Assembly (NCBI GenBank): GCA_017441585.1
Contig: JAFRWW010000057.1
Location: 16,947 to 80,946, forward strand
DNA: 64,000 nt
Direction of reading: 5' to 3'
Origin: Lachnospiraceae bacterium
GTDB lineage: Bacteria; Bacillota; Clostridia; Lachnospirales; Lachnospiraceae
Shown one piece after another: positions 28,009 through 36,453 of this stretch. Each line of letters begins with the position of its first letter. Position 1 is the first letter of the stretch. The position numbers and the translations under genes are program-made. The notes beneath the pieces are model-generated. The model saw only the letters and a program-made list of their open reading frames with translations. It was not told the DNA's origin and made no database searches.

Positions 28009-28195
28009 GATTTAAACCTTTCCGTATTATTAAATCTTCTGATATACGCAAAACAGACTACATTTTATCAAAACATGGTTAAAACTACAATTGTTATTTT
28101 GTTTAAAAAAGACTTGAAAACAAAGCAAAATCGGGTCAGAATAATGAATGAGAAGAAAATGAATTGCGAAACAATGAGAGGGTTACGGACCGGGG

Positions 28196-29458
28196 ATGAA
28201 GAATATAAGATTTGCAGTAGTAGTTCATTATATAATCCTTTGTATCAAGTGGGGGATTTTTTCGGTGCTGACAGGGATTGCCTGTGGATGTATAGGCAGT
28301 GCCTTCTGTCTTTTTGTGCAGTGGTCCAATGAATTGCGTGGTCAATACCCGTGGCTTTTGTTTCTTTTGCCGGTGGCAGGTCTTCTCATAGTAAAATTAT
28401 ATGATACCTTTGATCTGGTTAATGACCGGGGGGTGGATCTGATCTTTGACTCTGTGCGCAATTCGGACGATATACCCTTTCAGGTGATCATAACCAGTTT
28501 TCTTTCCACTATATTTACACATCTTTTCGGCGGATCGGCAGGCCGTGTGGGCGTGGCCATACAGATGGGCGGCGGAATATCACACCTTCTCTCCCGTAAG
28601 CTGGGGATCAATTCTTCGGACAGGAAACTGTTTGTGATGTGCGGTATGTCGGGCCTTATCTCCGCGCTTTTTGGATGTCCTTTGATGGCGACTTTCTTTT
28701 CCATGGAGGTAGTCAATCTGGGTGTGATCTATTATGCGGCGCTCTTTCCATGTCTGATCACTGCCATTACTTCCTATTTCTTTACAAGGGGTCTTCGTAT
28801 AGCTCCCATGCGTTTTGAACTGGATGCGGTTCCTTCAATGTTGCCTTTCGGCCTGTTAAAGGTTTCCGTATTAGCCATCCTATGTGCTCTGGTCAGCATT
28901 CTGTTCTGTGCGGTGATGATGCTGTGCGACAGGTTTTTTAAGTCAAAATTAAAGAACCGCTACATAAGGATACTGGTGGGATCGGGATCCATTTTGATAC
29001 TGACCATGATCGTGGGAAGCCAGATCTATAATGGCTCAAGCGCCGGTCTGTTAAACGCCGCGCTCTCAGGGGGAGAGGTCATTTTCTATGATTTTCTTTT
29101 AAAGATAATATTCACCGGCATCACCTTGCACTGCGGATATAAGGGCGGAGCCGTCTATCCGGCCCTCGTGATCGGCGCCACCTTTGGCTGCGCATGCGCC
29201 GGGCTGCTGGGGCTGCCTGCGGGCTTTGCGGCGGCCATCGGCATGATAGCGGTTTTCTGCGGCAGTGTGAACTGTCCCATTTCCTCATTGTTCTTTGCCG
29301 TGGAGATCTTCGGCGGCGACGGATTGTTATTCTTTGCCATTGCGGTGGCAGTCAGTTTTGTGCTTTCCGGATACTTTACCATCTTTCCGGGACAGCAGTT
29401 TATTTATTCAAAACTCCACCTGGAATACAGGCATTCGGAGCTTCACGAAAAAAAATAA
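28196..29458 (+). CDS. CLC-family anion channel/transporter, CLC-F-like with altered gating residue
   Basis: 420 residues, about ten hydrophobic helices. The selectivity region GGSAGRVGVAIQMGG (112-126) lines up with the CLC consensus GREGP and best with fluoride-type CLC-F (GREGTAVQMGG), but the gating Glu is Val118 here. Other family blocks: GMSGLISALFGCPLMATFF and FCGSVNCPISSLFFAVEIFG. Loss of the gating Glu normally turns an H+-coupled exchanger into a passive channel, so this may be an uncoupled conductance; that is inference. I looked for a fluoride riboswitch upstream and saw none. The start is chosen as the first ATG of a complete TM1; its ribosome site (GGGG) is poor. Confidence 0.82.
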   Translation: MKNIRFAVVVHYIILCIKWGIFSVLTGIACGCIGSAFCLFVQWSNELRGQYPWLLFLLPVAGLLIVKLYDTFDLVNDRGVDLIFDSVRNSDDIPFQVIITSFLSTIFTHLFGGSAGRVGVAIQMGGGISHLLSRKLGINSSDRKLFVMCGMSGLISALFGCPLMATFFSMEVVNLGVIYYAALFPCLITAITSYFFTRGLRIAPMRFELDAVPSMLPFGLLKVSVLAILCALVSILFCAVMMLCDRFFKSKLKNRYIRILVGSGSILILTMIVGSQIYNGSSAGLLNAALSGGEVIFYDFLLKIIFTGITLHCGYKGGAVYPALVIGATFGCACAGLLGLPAGFAAAIGMIAVFCGSVNCPISSLFFAVEIFGGDGLLFFAIAVAVSFVLSGYFTIFPGQQFIYSKLHLEYRHSELHEKK

Positions 29459-29479
29459 AAGAAAATTTTTAAAAACCTA

Positions 29480-29508
29480 TTGACATGGTATGTGAATAGG
29501 TGTATTAT
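29480..29508 (+). promoter_or_regulatory. Sigma-A promoter of the metY leader
   Basis: TTGACA (29480-29485), 17-bp spacer, TATTAT (29503-29508). Transcription would begin near 29515, giving a leader of about 340 nt before the metY ATG at 29859. Confidence 0.85.
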
Positions 29509-29562
29509 GTCATTGTCGCTGATGCAGCGGCAGAAAACAGATCATGTGAAAAGAGAAAGAAA

Positions 29563-29679
29563 ATGTTTAACCTGAAACCGTTTGGATCAAAATTTATGAT
29601 GTGTTGTCGAATGCTTTCCTCCCGGGCATGTGAGTCTGGCCAGTGTTGTCATGTCGATGTTCACACAGTAACAGATTAA
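29563..29679 (+). CDS. Cysteine-rich leader peptide of metY (38 codons)
   Basis: Too short for normal gene finding. ATG 29563, TAA 29677-29679. Five of 38 residues are Cys, in the context MMCCRM (residues 12-17), RAC (21-23) and QCC (27-29), far above normal Cys use. It lies inside the leader of metY, a sulfur-assimilation gene, between the promoter and an intrinsic terminator. The tandem Cys codons TGT TGT (29602-29607) end 12 nt before a strand that can pair exactly with the terminator's left arm. The purine-rich GAGAAAGAAA before the ATG is a weak ribosome site. Role inferred: a sensor of Cys-tRNA charging by ribosome stalling. Confidence 0.72.
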   Translation: MFNLKPFGSKFMMCCRMLSSRACESGQCCHVDVHTVTD

Positions 29680-29749
29680 GATCTGACGGAACATGAGATT
29701 AACGCATGCCGGTTGCCCGGGAGAATCAGGATCCCCGGGCTTTTATTTT
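29619..29749 (+). promoter_or_regulatory. Attenuator of metY (antiterminator and terminator)
   Basis: Strand CTCCCGGGCA (29619-29628, inside the leader peptide) is exactly complementary to TGCCCGGGAG (29714-29723). The same bases form the left arm of an intrinsic terminator (GCCCGGG 29715-29721 with CCCGGGC 29734-29740, then TTTTATTTT). The two pairings exclude each other. Between them lies a separate hairpin: ATGTTC (29657-29662) with GAACAT (29689-29694), enclosing CAGAT/ATCTG. I saw no SAM-I box and no T-box sequence in the leader. Confidence 0.75.
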
Positions 29750-29858
29750 GCCCAGGCAGGGATCATCCCGACATGACAAGGTACAGTTTAAAGAAACAAA
29801 CAGATGACGAAAAAGTTAGTCAGAAATAAAAAATGATTTCCAGAAGGAGGAAAATAAA

Positions 29859-31139
29859 ATGAGTGATTACAGATTTGAGACATTACAGTTACACGTAGGA
29901 CAGGAGCAGCCGGACCCCGCCACAGACGCCAGGGCGGTTCCCATTTACCAGACCACTTCTTACGTGTTCAGGAACAGCCAGCATGCAGCCGACAGATTCG
30001 GCCTTGCAGATGCGGGAAATATATACGGAAGACTTACCAATTCCACCCAGGGCGTACTGGAGGAGAGAATAGCAGCTCTTGAGGGCGGAAGTGCAGCACT
30101 GGCAGTAGCATCAGGCGCAGCAGCCATCACATATACCATTCAGGCTCTTGCAGCAAACGGCGGCCACATAGTGGCACAAAAGACCATATACGGAGGAAGT
30201 TACAATCTCCTTTCACATACCCTTCCTCAGTATGGTATCGAGACCACTTTTGTGGACGCCCATAATTTAAGCGAGGTAGAGGGCGCCATCAAGGAAGACA
30301 CCAGAGCGATATATCTGGAGACCCTGGGTAATCCCAACAGTGATATTCCCGATATCGACGCCATCGCCGAAATCGCTCATAAGCACGGACTGCCTCTTGT
30401 GATCGATAATACCTTCGGCACTCCTTATCTTATAAGACCCATAGAGCACGGAGCAGATATCGTGGTACATTCTGCCACAAAGTTTATCGGCGGTCACGGA
30501 ACTACCCTGGGCGGTATCATAGTGGAGTCCGGTAAGTTTAACTGGAAAGAAAGCGGCAAGTATCCGAACATAGCGGATGCAAATCCCAGCTATCACGGCG
30601 TATCCTTCTATGATGTGGTCGGACCCGCAGCCTTTGTTACTTATATAAGAGCCATTCTTTTGAGAGATACGGGAGCTACCCTTTCACCCTTTAGCGCATT
30701 CCTGCTGCTGCAGGGCGTGGAGACTCTGTCACTTCGTCTTGAGAGACATGCTGAGAATACGAAGAAGGTAGTGGACTTCCTTAAGAATCATCCCAAGGTG
30801 GAAAAGGTAAATCATCCTTCACTTCCGGAGCATCCCGATCACGCTCTTTATGAGAAGTATTTCCCTAACGGCGGAGCTTCCATCTTCACCTTTGAGATAA
30901 AGGGCGGCAAGGATGCGGCATGGAAATTCATCGATAACCTCCAGATTTTCTCATTGCTGGCAAACGTAGCTGATGTAAAGAGTCTGGTGATCCATCCCGC
31001 TACCACCACACATTCCCAGCTTAATGATGATGAACTTAAGGATCAGGGTATAACCCAGAGCACCATCAGGCTGTCCATCGGCACGGAGCATATCGACGAT
31101 ATCATAGCCGATCTGGAGAAAGGCTTTGCTGCGATCTGA
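29859..31139 (+). CDS. metY: O-acetylhomoserine sulfhydrylase (Cys/Met metabolism PLP enzyme)
   Basis: 426 residues, typical for MetY. It makes homocysteine from O-acetylhomoserine and sulfide, and many members also act on O-acetylserine. Motifs: YQTTSYVFRNSQHAADRF at the N-terminus, SGAAAITYTI, LGNPNSDIPDI, DNTFGTPYLIRPIEHGADIV, and the PLP lysine in HSATKFIGGHGTTLGG (about 208). AGAAGGAGG site 8 nt before the ATG. It is preceded by a 340-nt leader with a Cys-rich peptide and attenuator, which implies induction when cysteine is short. Followed by a strong terminator, so monocistronic. Confidence 0.94.
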   Translation: MSDYRFETLQLHVGQEQPDPATDARAVPIYQTTSYVFRNSQHAADRFGLADAGNIYGRLTNSTQGVLEERIAALEGGSAALAVASGAAAITYTIQALAANGGHIVAQKTIYGGSYNLLSHTLPQYGIETTFVDAHNLSEVEGAIKEDTRAIYLETLGNPNSDIPDIDAIAEIAHKHGLPLVIDNTFGTPYLIRPIEHGADIVVHSATKFIGGHGTTLGGIIVESGKFNWKESGKYPNIADANPSYHGVSFYDVVGPAAFVTYIRAILLRDTGATLSPFSAFLLLQGVETLSLRLERHAENTKKVVDFLKNHPKVEKVNHPSLPEHPDHALYEKYFPNGGASIFTFEIKGGKDAAWKFIDNLQIFSLLANVADVKSLVIHPATTTHSQLNDDELKDQGITQSTIRLSIGTEHIDDIIADLEKGFAAI

Positions 31140-31198
31140 GACTGATCAAAAATATAGAACGAAAACAGAAAACTCCTTAGTATATAATATGCGCTTGA

Positions 31199-31230
31199 AA
31201 AGCAGGGATATCATTTCCCTGCTTTTCTTT
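31199..31230 (+). terminator. Intrinsic terminator of metY
   Basis: AAGCAGGGA (31200-31208) pairs with TCCCTGCTT (31216-31224), followed by TTCTTT. Confidence 0.85.
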
Positions 31231-31272
31231 GTGCGTGAGTGTGTGGTATCATGGGAAAGGGTAGATATTTTT

Positions 31273-31294
31273 GTCATTCTGAGCGAAGAATTTT
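31273..31294 (+). repeat. Dispersed hairpin repeat, short-loop copy
   Basis: GTCATTCTGAGCG then AAGAATTTT. ATTCT/AGAAT stem kept, with the loop shortened to GAGCGA. Confidence 0.7.
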
Positions 31295-31349
31295 GATAGA
31301 GTAAATACAGAAACAAAATTATATCCATAGAGATAAGAATGTGTGAAAT

Positions 31350-31562
31350 ATGAGTTTCCTGAAACCGAAAATAAAAATATATGACAAGGATAATAAAAAG
31401 CCGGTGATAAGATGCAGCATCTGCACGGGTGAGATGGTGGCGGGATTTAAGGATCTGCACACAGGAGCCTTTGAGGAAGTCATGCTGATAGCGGGAGATG
31501 TGGACCTTAAACGTTTTAAAGATATGTATGGCATCACCGGGGAAATCGAAAAAATATACTGA
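31350..31562 (+). CDS. Small conserved protein (70 aa, Clostridia family)
   Basis: 70 residues: basic N-terminus (FLKPKIKIYDKDNKKP), then RCSICTGEMVAGFKDL and a C-terminal LKRFKDMYGITGEIEKIY. From memory this matches a small family common in Lachnospiraceae that databases sometimes label aspartate dehydrogenase, though it is far too short to be that enzyme. Two Cys as CSIC could bind a metal. It is a stand-alone gene with a terminator after it (31621-31660). Function unknown. Confidence 0.7.
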   Translation: MSFLKPKIKIYDKDNKKPVIRCSICTGEMVAGFKDLHTGAFEEVMLIAGDVDLKRFKDMYGITGEIEKIY

Positions 31563-31620
31563 TCTTTGAAAAGCGCATTTATAAATAATCAGTAAAGACA
31601 TAAAAAATATTGTGAAAGAA

Positions 31621-31660
31621 AACGCCCATCTGTTATAATAATGGATGTGGCGTTTTTTGA
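31621..31660 (+). terminator. Terminator before glnA
   Basis: AACGCC (31621-31626) with CATC pairs to GATG and GGCGTT (31649-31654), then a T-run. It ends the small gene at 31350; as it lies 50 nt before the glnA ATG it could instead be a glnA leader element. Confidence 0.6.
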
Positions 31661-31705
31661 TTTGATCAAAAGGCGTGCGGTACAAATTAAAAGGAGGATT
31701 TTGTA

Positions 31706-33136
31706 ATGGGTAAAACACTTGAGGAGATCAAAAAACTGATCGAGGAGCGGGGGATACAGATGGTCGATTTCAAGCTCACGGACATCGATGGCAGATGGAG
31801 ACATCTTTCTATCCCTGCGGAGCGGCTGACGGAGAGCACCATGGAGCATGGAATAGGCTTCGACGGCAGTAATTACGGTTATGCGCCGGTGGAAAACAGC
31901 GATATGGTATTTATACCTGTGCTGGATTCGGCAGTGGTGGACACTTATGCCGAGGTCCCCACGCTTTCCATGATAGGTGATGTGAGGGTCATAGACCTGC
32001 CGGAAAACAGACCCTTTGACCAGTATCCCAGAAATGTGGCCATACGTGCACTGGAATATATGAAAGAGATAGGCGTGGCTGACCGTATGGTAATAGGACC
32101 GGAGTATGAGTTCTACCTTTTTGATACTGTTCAGTATAATACCGATTATTATAATATGTTTACCCAGATCTACACCTCTCAGGCAGCTTATGCTTCCGGT
32201 GAGGCTGACAATAACAACGGCTATCAGGTGATGCCCGGCAGTGGATATCATAATTCACTCCCCACCGATATCAGGAATGATGTGAGAAGCCGTATGTGTC
32301 TGGCCATGAAGGAATGGGGCGTGGATGTGAAGTATCATCACACCGAAGTGGGCGGCAGCGGTCAGATGGAGATAGAGGTAGAGCTGGGAGACATGCTGAA
32401 GCTGGCGGATGATACCATGTCCGCAAAATATGTAATAAAGAATGAAGCTGTGAGCGAAGGCATCACTGCCACCTTTATGCCTAAGCCTCTGGCTATGGAA
32501 GCAGGAAACGGCATGCACGTGCATATGCTTTTGTTTAAAGATGGCAAGCCCGTGTTCTATGATAAGGACGGATATGCACAGCTGAGTAAGGAAGCTCACT
32601 GGTTTATGGGCGGACTGCTTTCCCACGCAGGATCTCTGTGTGCCATCACCAATCCATCCACCAATTCCTATAAGAGACTGGTGCCCGGATTTGAGGCTCC
32701 CGTGACCATAGGTTATGCCATGAGCAACCGCTCTGCAGTTATACGTATCCCCGCATATGCAAAGACACCGGACACCAAGAGATTCGAACTCAGGAATCCG
32801 GACGCCACCTGTAACCCCTACTATGCATATGCAGCTATCCTGATGGCAGGTCTGGACGGTATAAAGAATCAGATCGACCCTCATGAGAAGGGATGGGGAC
32901 CTTTTGATTTCAATCTGTATACTCTGTCGGATGAGGAAAAGGCAAAGCTTAAGGGACTTCCCACCACTCTGGACGAAGCACTGTCGGAGCTGGAAAAGGA
33001 TCATGATTATCTCACAGCGGGAGGAGTATTCCCCGAGAGGCTTTTAAAGCAGCTGATCGCCAGGAACAGGGCGGCAGCTTCAAAGATTTCAAAGCTTCCT
33101 CATCCCATGGAGTTTGCAATGTATTATGATCTTTGA
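31706..33136 (+). CDS. glnA: Glutamine synthetase type I
   Basis: 476 residues. Ligates ammonia to glutamate with ATP. Motifs: LTDIDGRWRHL, GFDGSNYGYAPVENSDM (usual form FDGSS), the GPEYEFYLFD metal Glu, the ATP loop KPLAMEAGNGMHVHM (usual form KPxxGDNGSGMHxH), NPSTNSYKRLVPGFEAP and the C-terminal AGGVFPERLL. The adenylylation-loop region reads FNLYTLSDEE instead of NLYDLPPEE, so control by GlnE is unlikely. Strong AAGGAGG site. Possibly one transcript with ptsI, 47 bp downstream. Confidence 0.93.
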   Translation: MGKTLEEIKKLIEERGIQMVDFKLTDIDGRWRHLSIPAERLTESTMEHGIGFDGSNYGYAPVENSDMVFIPVLDSAVVDTYAEVPTLSMIGDVRVIDLPENRPFDQYPRNVAIRALEYMKEIGVADRMVIGPEYEFYLFDTVQYNTDYYNMFTQIYTSQAAYASGEADNNNGYQVMPGSGYHNSLPTDIRNDVRSRMCLAMKEWGVDVKYHHTEVGGSGQMEIEVELGDMLKLADDTMSAKYVIKNEAVSEGITATFMPKPLAMEAGNGMHVHMLLFKDGKPVFYDKDGYAQLSKEAHWFMGGLLSHAGSLCAITNPSTNSYKRLVPGFEAPVTIGYAMSNRSAVIRIPAYAKTPDTKRFELRNPDATCNPYYAYAAILMAGLDGIKNQIDPHEKGWGPFDFNLYTLSDEEKAKLKGLPTTLDEALSELEKDHDYLTAGGVFPERLLKQLIARNRAAASKISKLPHPMEFAMYYDL

Positions 33137-33183
33137 TTATTATCTTAAGCGGCAGAAATTTTTAGCATTTAGTTGAGGACAAG

Positions 33184-34827
33184 ATGAATATTTCAAATGG
33201 TATCAAAATCGTGGAGGGCGTGGCTCTGGGTAAGCTTCGTTTTTACCGCGCGCCCTTCAGGGAGACTAATCCGGCACCGGCAGACGATCCTGTATATGAG
33301 CAGGTCCGTTTTGAGTCTGCCAGAAAGACAGTTTTGGCACAGCGCAGAGCCATGAAGGACAGGGTCAGAGATTCCCTGGGGGAAAAGGAGGCTGCCATAT
33401 TTGAGGTCCATGAGATGCTTCTGGAGGATCCCCGATTTATCCAGAAGTGTGAGGATCTGATAATGGAGCAAAGGCGCAGGGCCGATCTGGCCGTGAATCT
33501 GGTGCTGGACTCTCTGGCCCAGGATTTCAGGGAGATAGACGATCCCGTGTTCGGCGCCAGAAGTGCAGATGTGCAGGATCTGAAAAAGGCTATGCTGGAC
33601 GTGCTTTCCGGTGTGGAAAATGAGTGGGAACACAGTGAGACTCCCGTCATAATAGCGGCACAGGAACTGACGCCCTCCCAGCTTTTTAATCTGGACAGGG
33701 ATAAGCTTCTGGGAATAGTCACACAGGGAGGAAGCCAGTATTCACATGTGGCGATCCTGGCCAAAAGCCTGAATATACCTACCCTTATAGGCTGCATGGA
33801 TCTCTCAAGAGACTGGGACGGCCTGGATGCGGCGCTGGACACTTATGAGGAGCATCTGTATATAGAGCCCACCGCCGAGGTGAAGAGGATCCTGATACAG
33901 AAGCAGGAGATCGAAAGGGAGAATAAGCTCCGTCTGTGTATGCTCAAGGGTCAGGGCAATACCACCATTGACGGACACGCCGTGAAGATATGGGCGAATA
34001 TCGGTTCTCCCCAGGACGTGGCCGCTGTATTGGACAATGATGCCGATGGAATAGGATTGTTCCGTACCGAATTTTTGTATATGGGAAGAGATGATGAGCC
34101 TTCCGAGTTCGAGCAGTTTCAGGCTTATAAATCCGTGCTGGAGGCTCTGGGCCCCAGAAAGGTCATCATCAGGACCTGTGATCTGGGCTCTGACAAGCTT
34201 CCTGATTATCTTTATCATCAAAAAGAGGAGAATCCTGCACTGGGATGCCGTGGGATACGGTTTTGTCTGACACGTAGAGATCTGTTTAAAAGACAGTTGC
34301 GTGCGATCCTGCGCGCTTCTGTCTTTGGCAATCCCGGTATCATGCTTCCCATGGTAGTGGACGTGAAGGAGATCATGATGACTAAGGCACTGATCGAGCA
34401 GTGCTGTGATGAACTCAAAAAGGATGGCCTGGAGTATAAGGTGCCGGATATGGGAGTCATGATCGAGACCCCGGCCGCTGCGCTGTGTGCGGATGAGCTG
34501 GCCAAAGAATCCGACTTTTTCTCTCTGGGAACCAACGATCTGACACAGTATGCCCTGGCGATGGACCGCCAGACTCCCGGAATGGAGAGGGCGTGGGACG
34601 CTCATAATCCTGCGGTGTTCAAGCTGATAGAGATGGCGGTGAACGCCGGACATGCGGCGGATATCCCCGTGGGCATGTGCGGCGAACTGGCAGCCGACCT
34701 TGATGTCACGGCAAAGCTGTTGCAGATCGGCGTGGACGTATTGTCGGTGGATCCCGCGACGGTGCTTCCCTTAAGGCAGCATATCCGAGGAATTAATCTT
34801 GAGGAGTCTGACACTTTGTCATCCTGA
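33184..34827 (+). CDS. ptsI: Phosphoenolpyruvate-protein phosphotransferase (PTS enzyme I)
   Basis: 547 residues, slightly short of the usual 570. It takes phosphate from PEP and gives it to HPr for sugar uptake. The phospho-His lies in GGSQYSHVAILAKS (about residue 188; usual form GGxTSHxAI). The PEP-binding barrel shows GIGLFRTEFLYMG, LGCRGIRFCL, GVMIETPAA, FFSLGTNDLTQYALA and the catalytic Cys region GMCGELA. No ptsH is adjacent. The last four codons and the TGA stop come from a dispersed repeat (34818 on), so the C-terminus was set by the repeat. Confidence 0.93.
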   Translation: MNISNGIKIVEGVALGKLRFYRAPFRETNPAPADDPVYEQVRFESARKTVLAQRRAMKDRVRDSLGEKEAAIFEVHEMLLEDPRFIQKCEDLIMEQRRRADLAVNLVLDSLAQDFREIDDPVFGARSADVQDLKKAMLDVLSGVENEWEHSETPVIIAAQELTPSQLFNLDRDKLLGIVTQGGSQYSHVAILAKSLNIPTLIGCMDLSRDWDGLDAALDTYEEHLYIEPTAEVKRILIQKQEIERENKLRLCMLKGQGNTTIDGHAVKIWANIGSPQDVAAVLDNDADGIGLFRTEFLYMGRDDEPSEFEQFQAYKSVLEALGPRKVIIRTCDLGSDKLPDYLYHQKEENPALGCRGIRFCLTRRDLFKRQLRAILRASVFGNPGIMLPMVVDVKEIMMTKALIEQCCDELKKDGLEYKVPDMGVMIETPAAALCADELAKESDFFSLGTNDLTQYALAMDRQTPGMERAWDAHNPAVFKLIEMAVNAGHAADIPVGMCGELAADLDVTAKLLQIGVDVLSVDPATVLPLRQHIRGINLEESDTLSS

Positions 34828-34850
34828 GGAGCGAAGCGACGAAGGATCTT
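34818..34850 (+). repeat. Dispersed hairpin repeat, CC/GG-stem copy overlapping ptsI stop
   Basis: GTCATCCTGAGGAGCG then AAGCGACGAAGGATCTT. Stem ATCCT/AGGAT; compared with ATTCT/AGAAT copies both arms have changed together. Confidence 0.8.
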
Positions 34851-34875
34851 ATAAATATAATGAGGAACAAGTAAT

Positions 34876-36372
34876 ATGAGAACAGCAGGCGTATTGATGC
34901 ATATAACCAGTCTTCCCTCTCCCTACGGTATAGGTACCATGGGAGCGGCGGCTTTTGAATTCGCGGATTTTCTAAAAAAAGGGGGCCAGAAGTACTGGCA
35001 GGTCCTGCCTCTTTGCCCCACAGGTTATGGAGATAGTCCCTATCAGAGTTTTTCCACCTTTGCGGGAAATCCCTATCTCATAGACCTTGATCTTCTGAAA
35101 AAGGATAAGCTTCTCACGCAAAAAGAAATCGACGCCGTAGATTGGGAATCAGGGCCTTCGGAAGTGAATTTTGAGGCTATGTATTATAAGCGGTTCAAGC
35201 TTTTAAAGAAGGCAGTCAACAGATTTTTGAAAAAAGATGACGAGGAGTATCTCTCTTTTCTGAAAGCGGATCCTTCCTTCTGGCTGGAGGATTATGCTCT
35301 GTTCATGGCTCTTAAGGATGCTCATGGCGGCAGACCCTGGTATGAGTGGGAAGAAGATCTGCGGCTTCGTAAAAAAGCTGCCATAGCCGCGGCGAAAAAG
35401 AAATATGAAAAGGAAATCGGATTCTGGAAGGTACTTCAGTTTTTCTTTAAGCGTCAGTGGAGCGCCTTAAAAAAATACGCCAATGACAACGGGATCCTTA
35501 TAATCGGTGATGTGCCCATTTATGTGGCTTATGACAGTGCCGATGTATGGGCATCTCCCAAAGAATTTCAACTGGATAAAAAACTCTGTCCCACCGAAGT
35601 GGCGGGCTGTCCTCCGGATGCTTTTACCGCCGATGGTCAGCTCTGGGGTAATCCTCTGTATGACTGGGAAAAGATGAAAAAGGAGAACTTCTCCTGGTGG
35701 AGAAAGCGGATGGCCCACTGTTTTGATCTGTTTGACATGGTGAGGATAGACCATTTCAGGGGCTTTTCCGGATATTACGCCATACCCTTCGGCGATAAGA
35801 CCGCCAGAAACGGCCGCTGGAGAGAAGGGCCGGGCCTGGATTTTATAAAGATGCTGGGCGAGTGCGTCGACGCAAAGGGCATCAAAAACGGTATCATAGC
35901 AGAGGATCTGGGTTTCCTGACTGCAGATGTAAGGCGCCTTTTAAAGAAGTCCGGATATCCCGGAATGAAGGTTCTGGAATTCGCCTTTGGCACCAGGGAA
36001 GGAAATGAATATCGTCCCTATCGTTATCCGGCAAAGTGTGTGGTCTACGTGGGCACTCATGACAACGACACCGCCTGTGGCTGGATGAAGACTGCTTCGG
36101 TAACTGACCGTAAGATCGCCCGTGAAGCTCTTAACCTGACGAGAGCAGAGGGCTACGCCTGGGGCATGATGCGCGCCATCTGGGATTCTCCTGCGGATAC
36201 AGCCATAGTGCAGGCCCAGGACCTTTTGGAGCTGGGAAGCGAGGCCAGGATGAACATTCCCTCCACCACAGGATGCAACTGGACCTGGAGAGCCCTCCCC
36301 GGAGTGTTCACCGATGAATTGGCTGAAAAGCTGCGGTCAAAGACAGAACTGTACGGCCGTCTGAATCCATGA
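34876..36372 (+). CDS. malQ: 4-alpha-glucanotransferase (GH77, amylomaltase)
   Basis: 498 residues, typical MalQ size. Transfers alpha-1,4-glucan chains between maltodextrins. Motifs: LPSPYGIGTMG, KYWQVLPLCPTGYGDSPYQS, GDVPIYVAYDSADVWA, GCPPDAFTADGQLWGNPLYDW, VRIDHFRGF (catalytic Asp nucleophile), IIAEDLGFLT (acid/base Glu) and YVGTHDNDTACGW. Together with ptsI upstream this suggests sugar or glycogen use, but no glycogen genes are adjacent. Confidence 0.94.
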   Translation: MRTAGVLMHITSLPSPYGIGTMGAAAFEFADFLKKGGQKYWQVLPLCPTGYGDSPYQSFSTFAGNPYLIDLDLLKKDKLLTQKEIDAVDWESGPSEVNFEAMYYKRFKLLKKAVNRFLKKDDEEYLSFLKADPSFWLEDYALFMALKDAHGGRPWYEWEEDLRLRKKAAIAAAKKKYEKEIGFWKVLQFFFKRQWSALKKYANDNGILIIGDVPIYVAYDSADVWASPKEFQLDKKLCPTEVAGCPPDAFTADGQLWGNPLYDWEKMKKENFSWWRKRMAHCFDLFDMVRIDHFRGFSGYYAIPFGDKTARNGRWREGPGLDFIKMLGECVDAKGIKNGIIAEDLGFLTADVRRLLKKSGYPGMKVLEFAFGTREGNEYRPYRYPAKCVVYVGTHDNDTACGWMKTASVTDRKIAREALNLTRAEGYAWGMMRAIWDSPADTAIVQAQDLLELGSEARMNIPSTTGCNWTWRALPGVFTDELAEKLRSKTELYGRLNP

Positions 36373-36407
36373 CCATGTCATGTTTTACAGCGTAGATTTG
36401 ATTATAT

Positions 36408-36436
36408 TTGACAATACACAAATACTAATGTAAAAT
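36408..36436 (+). promoter_or_regulatory. Sigma-A promoter of the tRNA-Pro unit
   Basis: TTGACA (36408-36413), 17-bp spacer, TAAAAT (36431-36436); start near 36443, upstream of both the tRNA fragment and the full tRNA. Confidence 0.85.
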
Positions 36437-36453
36437 ATTTTCTTGTTGGTGAT

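Noticed and set aside
28009..28195. Fluoride (crcB) riboswitch before the CLC-type gene
   Set aside because: No GGNGATGG...CCGCC-type core could be found in the 187-bp gap.
28075..28332. 85-codon ORF between sulP and the CLC gene
   Set aside because: Overlaps the CLC start in another frame, shows no family features and has no ribosome site.
29509..29858. SAM-I riboswitch or T-box before metY
   Set aside because: Neither the SAM-I core pattern nor the T-box sequence (AGGGTGGNACCGCG) is present; the leader is better explained by a Cys-codon peptide and paired terminator/antiterminator.
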